Positions 32,498-40,901 are shown, counted from the stretch's first letter. The stretch is 64,000 nucleotides of DNA from Streptomyces qaidamensis (GCF_001611795.1 NZ_CP015098.1:4774001-4838000), one strand, 5' to 3'. Program-made: numbers and translations. Notes: generated from the sequence alone by a model not told the origin.

Positions 32498-33069
32498 TGA
32501 ACCTCGACCACGTCTTCGTCTGCGGAAACCCGGCGCTCGACTTCGCCGCCACGCTCCGGGCCCGCCGCTCGGTGCGCTTCGAGATGTTCGTGACGCCGGA
32601 CCGGCTGAACGCCTGGTACGTGGAGTCCGGCCTGGTCGACGCGGTCTCCCCGGGCCAGGAGGCCGATGTCGAGCGGGCGAAGGCCGTGCGGGAGGCCGTC
32701 TACCGGCTGGTCACCGCCCGCCGGCTCGGGGAGGAGTACGACGGGGCGGCGCTGACCGTCGTGAACAACGCCGCCCGGACGCCGCCCGCCGTGCCCCAGC
32801 TCACCCCGTCGGGGCGCTGGACGCAGGCGACGCCGGACGAGGCCCTCTCCCTGGTGGCGCGGCACGCCGTCGAGCTCCTGAGCGGCCCGGACGTGCCCCT
32901 GCTCAAGGAGTGCGACAACCCGGAGTGCACCCGCACCTACATCGACCGCTCGCGCGGCATGCGGCGCCAGTGGTGCGGGATGGACTCCTGCGGCAACAAG
33001 ATCAAGGCCGCCGCGTACCGCGCCCGCAAGAAGACCGCGACGGACGCTAGCCGCCGACGTACCAGCTGA
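32497..33069 (+). CDS. CGNR zinc-finger transcriptional regulator
   Basis: 190 aa from the GTG at 32497. The N-terminal ABATE-type domain begins VFVCGNPALDFAATL; the C-terminal zinc finger is CDNPECTRTYIDRSRG, then WCGMDSCGNKIKAAAYRAR, with four Cys and the CGN(K) variant of the CGNR signature. These regulators are widespread in actinobacteria and usually control neighbouring transporters or stress genes. An in-frame ATG at 32473 would add eight residues but lies between the promoter hexamers. The 3' end overlaps the convergent DUF4190 gene by 23 bp. Confidence 0.88.
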   Translation: MNLDHVFVCGNPALDFAATLRARRSVRFEMFVTPDRLNAWYVESGLVDAVSPGQEADVERAKAVREAVYRLVTARRLGEEYDGAALTVVNNAARTPPAVPQLTPSGRWTQATPDEALSLVARHAVELLSGPDVPLLKECDNPECTRTYIDRSRGMRRQWCGMDSCGNKIKAAAYRARKKTATDASRRRTS

Positions 33070-33334
33070 AGCCGCCGTTGCTGCTGGCTATGGCCAGGAG
33101 CACGAGCCACAGGACCACGTCGACGACGCCGAGGATGATGCCGGCCTTCGCCATCCCCGCGCCGTTCTTCACCGACGCCTGCCGACGGGCGACGGCACCG
33201 AAGACGATGGCCAGCGGACCGAGCACGATGTTGAGGAAGAACAGGCCGATGATGCCGCAGCACAGGCTCGCGATCGCCAGGCCGTTGGTGCGCGAACCGG
33301 AGGACGCGGCAGAGGAACCGCCGTAACTCGCCAT
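33047..33334 (-). CDS. DUF4190-type small membrane protein
   Basis: 95 aa with a Ser/Gly-rich N-terminus and two membrane helices (NGLAIASLCCGIIGLFFLNI and MAKAGIILGVVDVVLWLVLL) separated by VARRQASVKNGAG, the usual DUF4190 layout. Function is unknown; such proteins are common in Streptomyces envelopes. ATG at 33334 with GGGAG 7 bp upstream. It converges on the CGNR gene with overlapping 3' ends, so the two messages could pair over 23 nt. Confidence 0.8.
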   Translation of the reverse strand: MASYGGSSAASSGSRTNGLAIASLCCGIIGLFFLNIVLGPLAIVFGAVARRQASVKNGAGMAKAGIILGVVDVVLWLVLLAIASSNGGFSWYVGG

Positions 33335-33456
33335 GGAAAACTCCCAGTTGTCGATGGCACGGACCGAACGGGCCGCACTCTCCTCACTTTCGACTTGTTT
33401 TGTTCGAATGCCCCTCTGAGGCGTTCCCATGACACCCAATTCGGGGGAGACCCCGG

Positions 33457-34053
33457 TCAGTTCTCCTCCACCAGCCCGGCGACGTGCGCGATGACCGTGT
33501 CGAGGATGGCCGTCCAGGCCGTGTCGTCGCCGAGCACGAGGTAGTTGAGCGTCAGGCCGTCGGTCATGGCCGCCAGATAACGGGCCAGCACGGGGACCGG
33601 CACGCGCAGGCGCAGCCCCATGGTCCCGCGCAGCTGGTCGATGAGCTCGGTGTACGCCTCGGCGTACAGCTCGTACTGACGGCGTGCCAGGTGTTCGAAA
33701 CCGGGGCTGCGCAGTGCGTACTGCGTGAGCTCGTAGGTGAGCATGTGCTCGTCGGGGTGGGCGCGGACGTGGTCCCAGTACGCCTGGAAGCCGGCCCGGA
33801 CGGTCTCCTCCAGGGTGGCTCGGGGCCGGATGGCCTCCTTCACCACCGTCACGTAGTGCCCGGTGATGGTGGTGATGACGGACTCGACCAGCTGCTGCTT
33901 GGAGTCGAAGCAGTAGTGGAAGACGCTCAGCGAGACGCCCGCTTCCGCGGCGATGGACCGGGTCGTCGTCCTGGGGACGCCGTCCCGGGCCATCACCCGG
34001 ATCGCCGCCTCGGTGAGCTGTCGCCGCCGCTCGGCGGACGGCAACCGTGCCAT
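33457..34053 (-). CDS. TetR-family regulator
   Basis: 198 aa. The TetR HTH covers about residues 10-55 (RRRQLTEAAIRVMARDGVPR, TRSIAAEAGVSLSVFHYCFD, SKQQLVESV), followed by an all-helical ligand domain of the TetR_C_6/BetI-like type. The gene lies 19 bp downstream of the stop-to-start gap after the secreted dipeptidase gene on the same strand, so it might share its transcript, or be driven by its own promoter within that gene's 3' end. Its ligand and targets are unknown. Confidence 0.88.
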   Translation of the reverse strand: MARLPSAERRRQLTEAAIRVMARDGVPRTTTRSIAAEAGVSLSVFHYCFDSKQQLVESVITTITGHYVTVVKEAIRPRATLEETVRAGFQAYWDHVRAHPDEHMLTYELTQYALRSPGFEHLARRQYELYAEAYTELIDQLRGTMGLRLRVPVPVLARYLAAMTDGLTLNYLVLGDDTAWTAILDTVIAHVAGLVEEN

Positions 34054-34072
34054 GGAGCCCCTCTCGTGGGTG

Positions 34073-36136
34073 TCAGCGGCCGTGGACGCCGACCTCGGTC
34101 AGGGAGTAGCCCCAGCCGGTACCGCGTTCCAGGCCGTGGACGCGGACGTACCTGGCCGCTGTGCCGGGGAAGCGCGCGGTGTCCAGACCGCCGTCACCGG
34201 CGGTCGTGGACCATGCGGTCCGCCAGGTCGTGCCGTCCGCGGAGAGCTCGATCCGGTACGACTTCGCGTACGCGCGCTCCCAGTCGAGGGTGACCCGCCC
34301 CACGGTCCGCGCGGAGCCGAGGTCGACCTGCAGCCACTGGTCGTCGCTCCAGTCGCTGGCCCAGCGGGTGCCGCGGTCGCCGTCGACGGCCCGGTGCGGC
34401 TTGTAGCTCGTGAACAGGCTCCACTCCGAGGAACTGGCCGACGCGGCGGAACCGGCCGCCAGGTTGACCCCTGCCTCGTGGTTCTCCGAGGCCGCCCAGG
34501 TGTCGAGGTAGGACTCGGCGCCCCGGAACAGGTCGTCGACCGTGTCCTGGCCGCCGACCCGGCGGATGTCCTCGATCCAGTCCGGGACGAGACCGTAGTG
34601 GGCGGCGCCGTCGGTGTTCAGGTCCCAGGTGCGCTCGCCGGTGGTCTGCCGGTCGATGACCGAGCCGCCGTCGACGCTCTTGAACGGGTACGTGACCTTG
34701 TTCGGAGCGTCCGCCCCGCGCGGTCCCGGCCAGCCGCCGACGCCGTTCATGTCGGTGCCGTAGCCGTACCCCACGCCGTACTTGTCGCGCAGCGCCTCGG
34801 TGCGCTCCGCCTCCGCGACGAAGCCCTCGGAGCCGTGCATGTACTGGGCGATGAAGCCGCCGAGGCCGTAGACCCGCTCGGTCCAGTCCATGTCCATCCA
34901 GCTGTGCGAGGACAGCACGCCCGGGTAGGACTCGGCCTCGAAGATGTCGAGCACCCGGCCGGTGGCCTTGACGCTCATGTGGTCGATCTCCAGCATCATG
35001 CCGCGCTTCATCATGCCGCGGACGGCGTACTCGCCGAGGTCGGTGAGGCCCCGCACGTTGCACTGCGCGTCGGCGCTGTACGAGGGAACCTCCTCACCCG
35101 CCGGGAGCTTCTTCTCGGCCGCCGGTGCCGCCGTGTTGCCGATGGGGTTGTCGTGCTGCGGGCCCTTGCACGTCTCGGTCTTCCAGTAGGTGCCGGTCGA
35201 CAGGAACTGCCCGACGTTGATGGCCGTCCCGAGCGTGCCCGAGTCGAACCGCACCCCGCACAGGGCGTTGTCGAACTTGTGGCACAGGAACATGCTGCGC
35301 ACGCCCAGCGCGTGCAGTTCGTCGAGCCCCTTGTCGATGTCCGCCTTGCTGCACTGCGCGATGTCGAGGACCTGCTTGCAGCCGAACGGCTCGGAGGTCT
35401 CGACGCCCATGACGACGGCCAGCTTGCCCTGCTCGATGACCTCGCGGGCCTGCGCGCTGTCGGTGACGACCCGGAACCAGCCCTTGCCGGGTCCGCCGTA
35501 CATCTTGTCGACGAAGGCCTGCATGTCGTACGTCAGCTTGGCCTGGAGCCGGATGGACGTCATCTCGTCGCAGGAGCGGTCCTTGAAGAAGTACACCGAG
35601 CAGATCACGCCGTTGGTGACGAGGTCGTTGACGAGCACCCGCTGGCCGCCGCGCCAGGCCCGCTCGATCCAGGCGTAGTAGTTCTGCTGGTGGGTCAGCG
35701 AGTCGTGCGCGGGCCAGTCCTTGAAGGTGGGCCAGCCGTCCGGGTCGTGCTTGCCGTCGCCGCCGTTGGTGATGAAGTCGAAGATCGCGAGCGAGCCGTC
35801 GGGGTAGTGCTCGGGGCAGTCCTTGAGCGCGTCGGCCACGCCCTGCTCGGAGAACGGCTTTCCGCAGATCAGTCGGCCGCCGAAGGCCTCGTTGGAGAAG
35901 ATGTGGTCGTGTGCGTCGACGAAGCCGCGCACCTCGCCCTCGGCGTTCGTGCCGGTGAAGGGTTCGCCCGTGACGTTGATCCGGGAGTCCGGCGCCGGCC
36001 GTGCGGCCGGCTCCCACCAGTCGGTCCCGGCCGCCGCACTCGGAGTGGGCCCGAGCGCGATCGACAGCACGAGCAGGAGGAGCGACACAACGGTGAGGTT
36101 CTTGCGTCGGTGGTACGGGCGTCCGGAACTGGTCAC
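34073..36136 (-). CDS. Secreted dipeptidase-like hydrolase with C-terminal discoidin (F5/8 type C) domain
   Basis: 687 aa. A signal peptide (RRKNLTVVSLLLLVLSIAL) leads to a membrane dipeptidase/amidohydrolase-like TIM-barrel of about 500 residues. Metal-binding signatures are GFVDAHDHIFSN near the N-terminus, VVMGVETSEPF, MFLCHKFDNALCG, MLEIDHMSVKATG and LSSHSWMD. Several Cys pairs suit an extracellular protein. The last ~130 residues form a discoidin domain (SSEWSLFTSYKPHRAVDGD, GTRWASDWSDDQWLQVDLGS) that binds glycans. GTG start at 36136. The combination suggests a wall- or biomass-bound enzyme acting on peptides or D-amino-acid conjugates; the true substrate is unknown. Confidence 0.85.
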   Translation of the reverse strand: MTSSGRPYHRRKNLTVVSLLLLVLSIALGPTPSAAAGTDWWEPAARPAPDSRINVTGEPFTGTNAEGEVRGFVDAHDHIFSNEAFGGRLICGKPFSEQGVADALKDCPEHYPDGSLAIFDFITNGGDGKHDPDGWPTFKDWPAHDSLTHQQNYYAWIERAWRGGQRVLVNDLVTNGVICSVYFFKDRSCDEMTSIRLQAKLTYDMQAFVDKMYGGPGKGWFRVVTDSAQAREVIEQGKLAVVMGVETSEPFGCKQVLDIAQCSKADIDKGLDELHALGVRSMFLCHKFDNALCGVRFDSGTLGTAINVGQFLSTGTYWKTETCKGPQHDNPIGNTAAPAAEKKLPAGEEVPSYSADAQCNVRGLTDLGEYAVRGMMKRGMMLEIDHMSVKATGRVLDIFEAESYPGVLSSHSWMDMDWTERVYGLGGFIAQYMHGSEGFVAEAERTEALRDKYGVGYGYGTDMNGVGGWPGPRGADAPNKVTYPFKSVDGGSVIDRQTTGERTWDLNTDGAAHYGLVPDWIEDIRRVGGQDTVDDLFRGAESYLDTWAASENHEAGVNLAAGSAASASSSEWSLFTSYKPHRAVDGDRGTRWASDWSDDQWLQVDLGSARTVGRVTLDWERAYAKSYRIELSADGTTWRTAWSTTAGDGGLDTARFPGTAARYVRVHGLERGTGWGYSLTEVGVHGR

Positions 36137-36308
36137 AGCCCACGTCCTCGGTCGGCGGGTCGCTCGGTCGTGTTGTCATGACCTCGCAAAGTGTGCGACG
36201 AGAATCGCCACTGCCGCTTGATGAGTCAAGGGTCCGGGACGGCTGACCTGATGGGCGGGGAGGCCGGTTCCCCCGGGCCGGGCCCCGAACCGGCCGGGGC
36301 AGCAGCAA

Positions 36309-36331
36309 ACCCCAGGTCGCCGACCTGGGGT
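36309..36331 (-). terminator. Terminator after the MerR-like gene
   Basis: Perfect 10-bp stem ACCCCAGGTC/GACCTGGGGT with a 3-nt loop. On the minus strand it is followed by TTTG, so it most likely ends the MerR-like transcript. It lies in the 235-bp gap that also holds the promoter of the dipeptidase gene. Confidence 0.7.
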
Positions 36332-36371
36332 CTCATAGGGCGGGTGACGGGACCCGCGGGCGTTCAGCCGA

Positions 36372-36722
36372 TCAGCTCGGACCGCGATCGGGAACACCGG
36401 ACGCGTCCTGCGCGGCGCGGCGGTACTCCGCGTTGATGCGCTGGGCTTCCTCCAGCTGGTCCTCCAGGATCACGATCCGGCAGGCGGCCTCGATCGGGGT
36501 TCCCCGGTCGACGAGCTCGCGGGCGCGCGCGGCGATCCGCAGCTGGTAGCGGGAGTACCGGCGGTGTCCGCCCTCCGAGCGCAGCGGAGTGATCAGACGG
36601 GCCTCCCCGATGGCACGCAGGAAGCCAGGGGTGGTGCCGAGCATCTCGGCGGCCCGGCCCATCGTGTAGGCGGGGTAGTCGTCGTCGTCCAGACGATCGC
36701 TGAGCGGAGTATCAGCTGCCAT
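36372..36722 (-). CDS. MerR-family-like regulator (single HTH)
   Basis: 116 aa. The MerR-type HTH is YTMGRAAEMLGTTPGFLRAI, followed by the wing LITPLRSEGGHRRYSRYQL. A C-terminal helix IVILEDQLEEAQRINAEYRR could dimerise, but no effector-binding domain is present. ATG at 36722 with GAGGTGA upstream. It belongs to a minus-strand group with CBS, DEAD-box helicase and cold-shock genes. Similar short MerR-like proteins occur beside cold-shock genes in streptomycetes, suggesting a role in temperature or stress response. Confidence 0.85.
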   Translation of the reverse strand: MAADTPLSDRLDDDDYPAYTMGRAAEMLGTTPGFLRAIGEARLITPLRSEGGHRRYSRYQLRIAARARELVDRGTPIEAACRIVILEDQLEEAQRINAEYRRAAQDASGVPDRGPS

Positions 36723-36747
36723 GTCACCTCGTAGTGCAACGCGTCGA

Positions 36748-36779
36748 GGGGCCCTGGCGCCGTACGGCACCAGGGCCCC
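36748..36779 (-). promoter_or_regulatory. Hairpin in the leader of the MerR-like gene
   Basis: Perfect 10-bp arms GGGGCCCTGG/CCAGGGCCCC enclose an inner palindrome GCCGTACGGC, 26 bp before the start codon. It may fold the leader RNA or bind a protein. Between 36780 and 37138 I see no convincing gene. Confidence 0.5.
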
Positions 36780-37138
36780 GAAGGAAATTCAACACCATCT
36801 GTCGGCCCTCATGCTGCGCCGACCTTCTGTTTCCGCTACCCGGCCCGCTGGCGGGAGGGGTGCGGGGATCGCGGCTGCGTGACCGGGGACCACCATCCAA
36901 TCCGGGGTCTTGCGGTACCCGGACCGAGAGCTTCCCGGCCGGGCGATCCTGATGGCGTCTGCTCCTCCGTCCTTCCTCGGTTCTCCTCTGACCATGTCTA
37001 CGAGAAGAAGGTTAACCGCGGCGAGCGCCCAATGTCTACTCCGACAAAGACAGATTTTGCGTTCCGCCAGGCGCAGGCATTCGGCTGCATCCGATCATGG
37101 ACGCAGGACCCGGGCGCAGACACAGGACCCGGGCACAG

Positions 37139-37180
37139 CAGTGAGGGCCCTGCCGACGCGCGTCGGCAGGGCCCTCACTG
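37139..37180. terminator. Very long perfect hairpin after the CBS gene
   Basis: 42-bp palindrome: 20-bp perfect arms beginning CAGTGAGGGCCCTGCCGACG with the centre CG. It lies 29 bp past the stop of the minus-strand CBS gene and would act in both directions. Confidence 0.8.
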
Positions 37181-37209
37181 GTCTATGGCGGCGGTCACCC
37201 GCCCGCGCT

Positions 37210-37443
37210 TCAGCCCACCGGGACGTCCCGGAGGCGGACCCGGTCCGTGTAGGTGGGGGCGTCCCGGAGAACGGTGAGCCGGGCGAGGGTGATCACGCCC
37301 GTGCTCTGGTCGTCCCCGTCGCAGAGGACGAGGTGATCGACCCGGGCACCGGCCATGAGGGACAACGCCACCTCGACCGTCATGTCGTCACGGATGTGCG
37401 GCGCATGGGCCTTGGCGGGGTGCTGCGTCAGAACCGGCGTCAT
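37210..37443 (-). CDS. Small CBS-domain protein
   Basis: 77 aa, a shortened CBS module (DDMTVEVALSLMAGARVDHL, VLCDGDDQSTGVITLARL). CBS domains bind adenosyl ligands, usually as pairs, so this protein probably dimerises. ATG at 37443 with GGAG upstream. It lies 41 bp downstream of the DEAD-box helicase gene in the same direction and is probably its operon partner, ending at the long hairpin. An energy-sensing role in cold adaptation is inferred. Confidence 0.8.
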   Translation of the reverse strand: MTPVLTQHPAKAHAPHIRDDMTVEVALSLMAGARVDHLVLCDGDDQSTGVITLARLTVLRDAPTYTDRVRLRDVPVG

Positions 37444-37484
37444 GGGTGTCTCCTGCCAGGTGGGGGGCGGGTGGGCGCGGGGCG

Positions 37485-38987
37485 CTACGCGGCAGGGCCG
37501 AAGCCGGTCCGCCGTTGCGCCCTCGGGCGTGCCGCCTCGCCGGCGGGACGGCCCTGGCCGGTGGGACGGCGGCCCCGCCGGCCCCGGGACGGGGCGGAGG
37601 CGCCGCGGGGGCGTTCCGCGCGCGGGGCGGTCACGACGACCGGGACACCGGAAGGGGCCTGGGCACCCGTGATGCGGCTCAGCTCCGCCTCTCCGGACCG
37701 CACCTGGGCGATCCGGGGGGTGATGCCCGCCGACGTCATCAGCCGGCTCATGCCGCGACGCTGGCCCGGGGTCACCAGGGTGACCACGCTGCCGGACTCG
37801 CCGGCCCGCGCCGTACGGCCGCCGCGGTGCAGGTAGTCCTTGTGGTCACTGGGCGGGTCCACGTTGACGACGAGGTCGAGGTTGTCGACGTGGATGCCGC
37901 GCGCTGCGACGTTGGTCGCCACCAGGACCGTCACGTGGCCGCTCTTGAACTGGGCCAGGGTCCGGGTCCGCTGGGGCTGTGACTTGCCGCCGTGCAGGGC
38001 CGCGGCGCGGACACCGCTCTTCAGCAGGTGCTGGGTCAGCGAGTCCACCGCGTGCTTGGTGTCGAGGAACATGATCACCCGGCCGTCCCGCGCCGCGATC
38101 TCGGTGGTGGTCCGGTGCTTGTCCGCGTCGTGCACGTGGAGGACGTGGTGCTCCATCGTGGTGACCGCGCCCGCGGACGGGTCGACGGAGTGGACCACCG
38201 GGTCGTGCAGGTAGGTGCGGACCAGCCGGTCGACGTTGCGGTCCAGGGTGGCCGAGAACAGCATCCGCTGACCGCCGGGCTGAACCTGGTCGAGCAGGGT
38301 GGTGACCTGCGGCATGAAGCCCATGTCGGCCATCTGGTCGGCCTCGTCGAGGACCGTGATGGTCACGCCGTCCAGCCGGCAGTCACCCCGGTCGATGAGG
38401 TCCTTGAGCCGCCCGGGCGTGGCGACGACCACCTCGGCTCCGCCGCGCAGCGCACTGGCCTGCCTGCCGATGGACATCCCGCCGACGACCGTGGCGAGCC
38501 GCAGGCTCACGGAACGGGCGTACGGAGTGAGCGCGTCGGTGACCTGCTGGGCGAGCTCGCGGGTGGGCACGAGGACGAGCGCGAGCGGCTGCCGCGGCTC
38601 GGCGCGCCGCCCGGCGGTCCGGGCCAGTACGGCGAGGCCGAAGGCGAGGGTCTTGCCCGAGCCGGTGCGGCCACGGCCGAGTACGTCCCGACCGGCCAGG
38701 GTGTTCGGCAGGGTGGCCGCCTGGATCGGGAACGGCGCGGTCACCCCTTCGTGGCCGAGCGTGGCCAACAGCCGGGCGGGCAGGTCGAGATCGGCGAACG
38801 ACTCGACGGCGGGCAGCGGAGGCGTGATCGTCTTCGGCAGGGCGAACTCGCCCTGGAGGGCCGGGCGGCTTCCGTAGCTCCTGGAGCGGCTCGCACCACC
38901 GGAGAAGCTCGGCCTGCCGGAGCGGCGGCCGTCACCGTCGCCTCCTGAGAAACGGTCACGGGTACGGGTTGTGTGGGCACGCTTCAT
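37485..38987 (-). CDS. DEAD-box RNA helicase
   Basis: 500 aa. A basic, Gly/Ser/Arg-rich N-terminus (~60 residues) precedes the helicase core: Q motif FPIQAATLP, Walker A GRGRTGSGKT, PTRELAQQ, TPGRLKDLI, motif II LDEADQM, motif III FSATL, and in the second RecA domain TNVAARGIHV and motif VI HRGGRTARAG. The C-terminus is another basic, low-complexity tail suited to RNA binding. ATG at 38987 with GAGGAAGGT upstream. Its place next to a cold-shock gene suggests RNA unfolding at low temperature, like CsdA or CshA; it could equally serve ribosome assembly. Confidence 0.93.
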   Translation of the reverse strand: MKRAHTTRTRDRFSGGDGDGRRSGRPSFSGGASRSRSYGSRPALQGEFALPKTITPPLPAVESFADLDLPARLLATLGHEGVTAPFPIQAATLPNTLAGRDVLGRGRTGSGKTLAFGLAVLARTAGRRAEPRQPLALVLVPTRELAQQVTDALTPYARSVSLRLATVVGGMSIGRQASALRGGAEVVVATPGRLKDLIDRGDCRLDGVTITVLDEADQMADMGFMPQVTTLLDQVQPGGQRMLFSATLDRNVDRLVRTYLHDPVVHSVDPSAGAVTTMEHHVLHVHDADKHRTTTEIAARDGRVIMFLDTKHAVDSLTQHLLKSGVRAAALHGGKSQPQRTRTLAQFKSGHVTVLVATNVAARGIHVDNLDLVVNVDPPSDHKDYLHRGGRTARAGESGSVVTLVTPGQRRGMSRLMTSAGITPRIAQVRSGEAELSRITGAQAPSGVPVVVTAPRAERPRGASAPSRGRRGRRPTGQGRPAGEAARPRAQRRTGFGPAA

Positions 38988-39105
38988 GCGGGACCTTCCT
39001 CGATGGGCGCGTGGCAAGGAAAATCCGCAGCAGATGAGCGGCGCAGAGAATCTCGAGACGAGCCGAAGTCGTTGCGGCCGGGCCGGCCGGCGGGGAAAAG
39101 CAGCG

Positions 39106-39143
39106 AGCTGGGGCCCGCACCCCTTCAGGTGCGGGCCCCAGCT
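39106..39143 (-). terminator. Terminator of the cold-shock gene
   Basis: Perfect 16-bp stem (arms starting AGCTGGGGCCCGCACC) with a 6-nt loop, 23 bp after the stop codon and before the helicase gene. It separates the two transcripts, perhaps incompletely. Confidence 0.8.
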
Positions 39144-39166
39144 GCGAATATGCGCGAGCGCCGATG

Positions 39167-39370
39167 TCAGGCGGGCACGATGTTCTCGGCCGTCGGGCCC
39201 TTCTGGCCCTGCGCGATGTCGAACGACACCTTCTGGCCTTCCAGCAGCTCGCGGAAGCCCTGGGCGGCGATGTTCGAGTAGTGGGCGAAGACGTCAGCGC
39301 CGCCGCCGTCCTGCTCGATGAAGCCGAAGCCCTTTTCCGAGTTGAACCACTTCACGGTGCCAGTAGCCAT
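39167..39370 (-). CDS. Cold-shock protein (CspA family)
   Basis: 67-aa single cold-shock domain with RNP1 KGFGFIEQ and RNP2 VFAHYS, which bind single-stranded nucleic acid and act as RNA chaperones. Sequence and length match the abundant Streptomyces Csp proteins. ATG at 39370 with a strong GAAGGAG 7 bp upstream. A hairpin and an extended -10 lie upstream, implying a leader of about 110 nt. Many Streptomyces csp genes are constitutive, so cold induction is not certain. Confidence 0.96.
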   Translation of the reverse strand: MATGTVKWFNSEKGFGFIEQDGGGADVFAHYSNIAAQGFRELLEGQKVSFDIAQGQKGPTAENIVPA

Positions 39371-39397
39371 TTTGTTTCTCCTTCGGAGGCGGTTTCA

Positions 39398-39492
39398 GGA
39401 ATTCACCGTCTGTGAATTCCGTGTCGCCGTGATGATTACCCCGTAGGAAATGAACCTTCTGGCAACCACACCTGCAACTGAGATCGACAGTA
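39398..39492 (-). promoter_or_regulatory. Leader hairpin and promoter of the cold-shock gene
   Basis: A perfect 9-bp hairpin GGAATTCAC/GTGAATTCC (39398-39420, loop CGTCT) sits 28 nt before the start codon. On the minus strand TGCTACTGT (-10 TACTGT at 39492-39487, with TG extension) predicts a transcript start near 39480. An AT-rich 5' leader with a hairpin close to the ribosome site is reminiscent of cspA-type leaders. Confidence 0.5.
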
Positions 39493-39737
39493 GCACGGGG
39501 CGATCGGCGCCGTGTGGCTCGGAAAATCCACCTCGGCGGGCGATCGGGGAATATTCGGCGGGCCCCGCTTCTATTTCTCATTTTGCGGGCACAGATATTG
39601 CCCTCCGGGGGTGCGGCTCTTCCTGCCGCACCCCCGCGCGCCGGCCCTGTGACCTCCGCCGATGCGCGGCACGGTGGCGATGGCACCGGCACGCCGCTGC
39701 CGCGACGAAGCTCACATCACCCGTTCAGCCCCGCCGG

Positions 39738-40038
39738 GTCGCAGCTACGTGCACAGAGGCCTTCCTCGTCTCCATCGCCCTCGTGCTGCTGATGACCGCG
39801 TGCCAGGGCTGGGCTGGGACCAGGCCGGAGCTCCGGCGCGGCGGGCCAGGGAAGCGAGGACGGGGCCGGCTCGGGCGCCGACACCGGCGACGGCGGCAAG
39901 GAGCTGGACAGCATCATCGTCGCCGTCGGTGACGACGACACCGACCCGGTCTCCCTGAAGGTCGGCACCATCACGGTCGACGAGCCGGTCGTCACCAACC
40001 GGCACACCTCCGCGACGGACGCCGTCCCCTTCAGCTGA
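39738..40038 (+). pseudogene. Broken lipoprotein gene (frameshift, no start)
   Basis: One frame encodes a lipoprotein signal LVSIALVLLMTAC with lipobox Cys at 39801. The frame one base later encodes a Gly/Ser/Asp-rich linker and a folded-looking tail (KELDSIIVAVGDDDTDPVSL, KVGTITVDEPVVTNRH) ending at TGA 40036-40038. Neither frame is complete: the signal frame has no ATG/GTG close upstream and runs into basic nonsense, and the tail frame has no signal. A +1 shift near 39805-39840 would join them. It is a decayed gene or a sequencing error. Confidence 0.55.
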
Positions 40039-40062
40039 ACCGGCCCGCGGCCCCTGGCGGGT

Positions 40063-40788
40063 CTACCACGGCACCTCGCCCTCGTCGTCGAAGAACCGGC
40101 CGCTCGGGCCGTCGTCGGGCAGCGTCGCGAGCCGGATCGCGACCGCCGCGCCCTGCTCCGGGGTGCGGACCCCGCGGAACCCGTTGAGGTCGGTCGCGCA
40201 GTAGCCGGGGCACGCGGCGTTGATGAGGATGCCCGTGTCCCGGAGCTCCTTGGCGTACTGGACGGTGACGGCGTTGAGGAAGGTCTTGGACGGCGTGTAG
40301 GCGGCGGCGATCGGGCCCGTGTCGCTGCCGGGAGTGGTCTGCCGGGTCAGTGAGCCCACGCCGCTGGACATGTTCACGATCCGCGGCGACGACGAGCGGC
40401 GCAGCAGCGGCAGCATCGCGTTGGTGACGCGGATGACGCCGATCACGTTGGTCTCCACGACCGTCCGTACCGTCGCCGGGTCCACCTCGGTGGGCATCTG
40501 CGGCACACTGCCGGTGATCCCGGCGTTGTTGACCAGCACGTCGAGACGCCCGGCGCCCTCCTCGACCAGTGCGGCGGCCGCGCCCACACTCACGTCGTCG
40601 GTCACGTCGAGCGGTACGCCGAACGCGTCGGCACCGGCCGCCCGCAGTTTCGCCACGGCCGTCTCGCGCCGCTCCCGGTCCCGGGCGCCGACCCCGCCCC
40701 TCCAGCCGAGGGCGCCCAGGCCCGCCGCGATCTCGTATCCGATGCCCTTGTTCGCGCCGGTCACCAGCGCGATCGTCTGTTCGCTCAT
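40063..40788 (-). CDS. Short-chain dehydrogenase/reductase
   Basis: 241 aa classical SDR. Cofactor motif TGANKGIGYEIAAGLG, NNAG in DVLVNNAGITG, catalytic Ser in MSSGVGSL and the YxxxK motif in AYTPSKTFLNAV. The PGYCATDLNG loop resembles carbonyl-reductase-like SDRs that reduce ketones with NADPH (ARD between beta-strands suggests NADP). ATG at 40788. It is divergent from a LysR-family gene starting 113 bp away, its probable regulator. Substrate unknown. Confidence 0.9.
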   Translation of the reverse strand: MSEQTIALVTGANKGIGYEIAAGLGALGWRGGVGARDRERRETAVAKLRAAGADAFGVPLDVTDDVSVGAAAALVEEGAGRLDVLVNNAGITGSVPQMPTEVDPATVRTVVETNVIGVIRVTNAMLPLLRRSSSPRIVNMSSGVGSLTRQTTPGSDTGPIAAAYTPSKTFLNAVTVQYAKELRDTGILINAACPGYCATDLNGFRGVRTPEQGAAVAIRLATLPDDGPSGRFFDDEGEVPW

Positions 40789-40901
40789 GCCGCCGATCGT
40801 GTCCGCGCCCGGGGTCGGCGGGCCAACACCGATCGGGTGGGCGGCGATACCGCACCGGTATCGGCCCAGCTCGGAGCAGCCTGGAGCAGTAGCATCACGG
40901 C

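Noticed and set aside
37032..37277. Small plus-strand frame starting MSTPTKTDFAFRQ.
   Set aside because: It runs through the 42-bp terminator palindrome and into the antisense of the CBS gene, with no good ribosome site.
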